Shown here piece after piece: positions 25,122 to 27,200 of a stretch of 27,200 nt of DNA; position 1 is the first letter of the stretch; each line of letters opens with the position of its first letter. The DNA comes from a virus: IMG/VR virus record IMGVR_UViG_3300048033_000922, positions 1 to 27,200 of that record. The stretch is one strand, 5' to 3'. Both the position numbers and the translations under genes were made by a program. The notes beneath the pieces were generated by a model that saw nothing but the letters and a program-made list of their open reading frames with translations, was not told the DNA's origin and did no database searches.

Positions 25122-25364
25122 TTAAGACGATTTATCTTTAGTCTTTTTATGCTCAAGCATGAGGCAAGAATAACAGTATGCTTGGCTGACGATCTCGTCT
25201 GATCGCATGTACTTCCCAGAGGCAAGTAACCCTGACAAGGCTGCACCTGCGAAGTAATCCCTAGCTGGTATGTCTCCACTAGGAATGTCGGATTGAATAA
25301 ACTCTTGGGCTTCTTGCTCAAGGGTTTTTTTCTTTTTAGAACTCGTACTTCTGGCCATATTCAT
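25122..25364 (-). CDS. Small phage protein of unknown function
   Basis: An 80-aa protein, last gene of the minus-strand block. The N-terminus is Ser/Lys-rich (ARSTSSKKKK), then an acidic helix, and then RDYFAGAALSGLLAS (35-49), a motif I associate with small uncharacterised phage proteins, followed by YCYSC near the end. It overlaps the upstream DUF3310 gene by 29 nt; the second Met (MARS) would shorten the overlap. Function unknown. Confidence 0.6.
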   Translation of the reverse strand: MNMARSTSSKKKKTLEQEAQEFIQSDIPSGDIPARDYFAGAALSGLLASGKYMRSDEIVSQAYCYSCLMLEHKKTKDKSS

Positions 25365-25635
25365 TCTCTAAAATAAATAAAAGGTATTGTATCCCTTTCT
25401 TTATGTCTTCTGCACCATTCTTTTGTCGATGCCTACTAACATACTTGACTACATTACCATCAGCAAATGGCATGTCGTTAGCCATGATGTACTCAATAGG
25501 CTGAACCTTCTTACTTCTATAGTGGTCACCACCAATCTGGTGAATCATGGCTGAATTATCAAAGTTAGAACACTCACCACACTCACCCGAATCATCTAGG
25601 AAGTTCCCACATAACGAACAAGCTGTGATTGTCAT
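25336..25635 (-). CDS. Zinc-ribbon plus DUF3310 phage protein
   Basis: A 99-aa protein. Residues about 32-97 match DUF3310: QIGGDHYRSKKVQPIEYI, then GNVVKYVSRHRQKNGAEDIKKGIQYL, a small helical domain common in phages, with unknown biochemical role but found among nucleotide-metabolism genes. In front of it residues 6-22 hold C-S-L-C...C-G-E-C, two CxxC pairs nine residues apart, which looks like a small zinc-binding knuckle. The ATGA overlap with the upstream gene shows coupling. Together with nrdJ it suggests an early, nucleotide-related operon. Confidence 0.88.
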   Translation of the reverse strand: MTITACSLCGNFLDDSGECGECSNFDNSAMIHQIGGDHYRSKKVQPIEYIMANDMPFADGNVVKYVSRHRQKNGAEDIKKGIQYLLFILENEYGQKYEF

Positions 25636-26078
25636 AGGGTAACCAATTCTGCCTCTGTGTAAGGAACATGAAAGAATGTTTCACCCTTCCAAATATTCCT
25701 ACCCTTGGCCTCTTTGATCCTATCGTCTGTCATCAGAGTATCTTTGATTCTCCAAGCTTTGTTCAGATCCTTATCAAAGATATAAAAGTTTAGAACACCA
25801 TTCTGTTCTTTGTACTTCTCTACGAGTCTACGTTTACGAGAAGGGATTCTAATATCTGACCAATGTGTAGGCCAGTCCCCATCCCATGCTACTTTAACTT
25901 CGGCTTCGTTGAAGTATGTATAGCCATTCTTCTGCGAAACAACATCAACGTTATAGTCTTCTTTAGTTGAGACTATTGTGTGACCATTCTCTTCAAGATG
26001 TTTGACTAAAGCTTGTTTAGCTTTCTCGTCGTATACATCATACCATGATTTACTGAATGGTCTGTTTGTACGTTTCAT
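25632..26078 (-). CDS. Possible PD-(D/E)XK nuclease-fold protein
   Basis: A 148-aa protein. The part NVDVVSQKNGYTYFNEAEVKVAW (split as Asp45/Val-rich strand, then Glu-Val-Lys at about 60-62) has the D...ExK spacing of the PD-(D/E)XK nuclease fold, with a preceding helix (AKQALVKHLEENGH) where the fold expects one and basic residues (PSRKRRLVEKYK) after it. This is pattern reading, not a family match. Proteins of this kind in phages may cut or process DNA. It is coupled by ATGA overlaps to both its neighbours. Confidence 0.5.
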   Translation of the reverse strand: MKRTNRPFSKSWYDVYDEKAKQALVKHLEENGHTIVSTKEDYNVDVVSQKNGYTYFNEAEVKVAWDGDWPTHWSDIRIPSRKRRLVEKYKEQNGVLNFYIFDKDLNKAWRIKDTLMTDDRIKEAKGRNIWKGETFFHVPYTEAELVTL

Positions 26079-26230
26079 TTGCCTTGACCCCTATATGGTT
26101 TTGTTGCCCTACGTTTATGCTTATTCATTGAACCTAGTTTCATAGAGGGTACTTTTTTAGACTGAGAAGTTTTCTTCTTCAAGGACTGTACTGTTCCAAC
26201 AGAGGAACCGACTAGCTGTACCTTAGCCAT
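26075..26230 (-). CDS. 51-aa Lys/Arg-rich small protein
   Basis: A short gene between DUF1289 and the possible nuclease: ATG at 26230-26228, stop TGA at 26077-26075 forming an ATGA overlap with the next start. It starts 8 bases inside the preceding gene's end. The protein begins MAKVQLVGSSVGTVQSLKKK and ends KHKRRATKPYRGQGK; it is strongly basic without Cys. The tight overlaps on both sides and the filled gap make it a real gene. The charge suggests nucleic-acid binding, but no family is recognised. Confidence 0.72.
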   Translation of the reverse strand: MAKVQLVGSSVGTVQSLKKKTSQSKKVPSMKLGSMNKHKRRATKPYRGQGK

Positions 26231-26459
26231 TTAGTTGTCTCCACTTTAGTTCATAGACTAGCATGTTCTGCTCGTAATCAGACATTATCATCCAATCTCT
26301 TATTTCGTCAAGTGTTCTTTTACACCCCACACAAAGACCATCTTCAATACGACAGACCTTTATGCAGGGTGAAGGGACAGTGCCCAGTTTCTTTCTACGT
26401 TGTCTATTCACACTGACGTAGACCAGTTGCTGGATCAAAGTAGCAAGCACCACCTTCAT
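26223..26459 (-). CDS. DUF1289 small Cys-rich protein
   Basis: A 78-aa protein. Residues about 28-65 match DUF1289: VPSPCIKVCRIEDGLCVGCKRTLDEIRDW, with the family's four conserved Cys (SPC-x3-C...C-x2-C) and following helix. The family is widespread in proteobacteria, is thought to bind metal or an Fe-S cluster, and has no firm function. The ATG at 26459 gives a 56-nt overlap with nrdJ; a GTG at 26411 would give only an 8-nt overlap and would start right before the basic NRQRRKK segment. Neither has a clear ribosome site, so the start is uncertain. Confidence 0.85.
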   Translation of the reverse strand: MKVVLATLIQQLVYVSVNRQRRKKLGTVPSPCIKVCRIEDGLCVGCKRTLDEIRDWMIMSDYEQNMLVYELKWRQLNG

Positions 26460-27200
26460 CCACGTAGTCCTGTGTCTCTTCTACTTCTGACTCTTCGACT
26501 ACATCCTCAGAGGTAGAAGCATTCAAGATACCATAACGTTTACCTGCTGCTCTGAATGTTGTGCAGCCAGAGGCACCACCGTCATAGGCATCCATGTACA
26601 CCTGCTTGAACTCTTCCCAAGTTACTTCCTCACCTGTGTTACAGGTCTTGGAGCAAGCTGAGTCAACAAAACGAGAAGCAACGTTCAACACTTTGACGTG
26701 ATCAAACACAGACAGTTCGTCTGCAGTCTTACCCTTCACCCCAAACACACGGTAACCGTAGTCTTCTACTCGTTCAACCTTGGGTCCATCGAAGGTTTGG
26801 ATAGTTCTGTCGTAGTAATGGGAGAAGACAGGCTCGATTCCAGAGGATACGTTGTCGGCTGACAAGCTGATAGTTCCTGTTGGAGCAACCGAAAGAAGAT
26901 GACTGTTACGGATACCACACTCACTAATGAGATTACGGATATCATCAGGAAGAGACTTAGCAAAGTCACTCCCCAGATAAGCCTGAGTAAAGAGAGGAAA
27001 TGGACCTTTCTCCACAGCCAACTCAACAGATGTACGGTATGCCACATTCCTAATCACCCCCATGATTTCTTCGAGGGTCTGCAGGAATCGTTCACTGCCA
27101 TACTCAAACCCTAGTGCTTCGATAGCATTTGCTACCCCAGTAACACCAAGGCCCATACGTCTTTTACTCTTGGCTTCTAACTCCTGTTCTTTCAGTGGAT
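26404..27200 (-). CDS. nrdJ: Class II (adenosylcobalamin-dependent) ribonucleotide reductase, C-terminal part
   Basis: The frame stays open to the window edge at 27200, so only the last 265 or so residues are seen; the Met near 27156 is internal, since SKRRMGLGVTG continues across it. This enzyme turns ribonucleotides into deoxyribonucleotides for phage DNA synthesis. Seen: SKRRMGLGVTG; SVAPTGTISLSADNVSSGIEP, the substrate-binding PTGT/S loop; SACSKTCNTG; GCTTFRAAGKR, typical of the class II/NrdJ end; and a C-terminal Cys pair (ACYFDPATGLRQCE) for redox regeneration by thioredoxin or a like donor. No effector-protein partner gene is needed in class II. Its stop overlaps the DUF1289 frame. Dependence on B12 implies that the host makes or takes up cobalamin. 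Confidence 0.93.
   Translation of the reverse strand, partial: PLKEQELEAKSKRRMGLGVTGVANAIEALGFEYGSERFLQTLEEIMGVIRNVAYRTSVELAVEKGPFPLFTQAYLGSDFAKSLPDDIRNLISECGIRNSHLLSVAPTGTISLSADNVSSGIEPVFSHYYDRTIQTFDGPKVERVEDYGYRVFGVKGKTADELSVFDHVKVLNVASRFVDSACSKTCNTGEEVTWEEFKQVYMDAYDGGASGCTTFRAAGKRYGILNASTSEDVVEESEVEETQDYVDEGGACYFDPATGLRQCE

Overview
The window is a piece of a double-stranded DNA tailed phage, most likely one that infects a marine Gram-negative bacterium, probably an alphaproteobacterium. Evidence for a phage: gene packing is very tight, with start/stop overlaps of the ATGA type; there are two very long fibre-like genes, one ending in a Peptidase_S74 chaperone domain; a block of giant virion-type proteins includes a muramidase; and the opposite-strand block carries DUF3310, DUF1289 and a class II ribonucleotide reductase. 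The host assignment is inference from gene content and the moderate AT richness. No tRNA, integrase, IS element or CRISPR array was seen.

Layout. (1) 1-8155, plus strand: tail fibre/adhesin region, with the end of an upstream protein, a 1437-aa S74-type fibre, a 71-aa attachment-module stub, and a 1152-aa protein of extraordinary cysteine content (about 127 Cys, 11%, by hand count). (2) 8229-13754: a sugar cassette set inside the virion operon. It holds a GT9-like (heptosyltransferase-type) glycosyltransferase, a NodU/TobZ-type carbamoyltransferase, a GmhB-like phosphatase on the opposite strand, separate HldE nucleotidyltransferase and kinase halves, a cupin and an HldD-like epimerase. Together these cover every step from D-glycero-D-manno-heptose 7-phosphate to ADP-L-glycero-D-manno-heptose, plus a transferase and a carbamoylation enzyme. 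GmhA is missing. (3) 13765-25088: five large virion-type proteins (1117, 321, 182, 1003 and 1142 aa), including a long 11-residue-repeat helix protein and a muramidase. I found no cysteine in any of them (about 3765 residues). (4) A bidirectional terminator at 25092-25118 separates convergent blocks. (5) 25122-27200, minus strand: an early/metabolic block with nrdJ (cut by the window edge), DUF1289, an unlisted 51-aa Lys-rich gene, a possible PD-(D/E)XK protein, a zinc-ribbon/DUF3310 protein and a small conserved-looking protein.

Most interesting reading: a cysteine-saturated adhesin sits directly upstream of a phage-borne ADP-heptose pathway with its own glycosyltransferase and carbamoyltransferase, while the rest of the virion block is cysteine-free. 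One testable hypothesis is that the fibre is a glycosylated (heptosylated, perhaps carbamoylated) or disulfide-armoured receptor-binding protein. The alternative is that the cassette alters host LPS. The sequence shows the gene content and composition; the link between them is inference.
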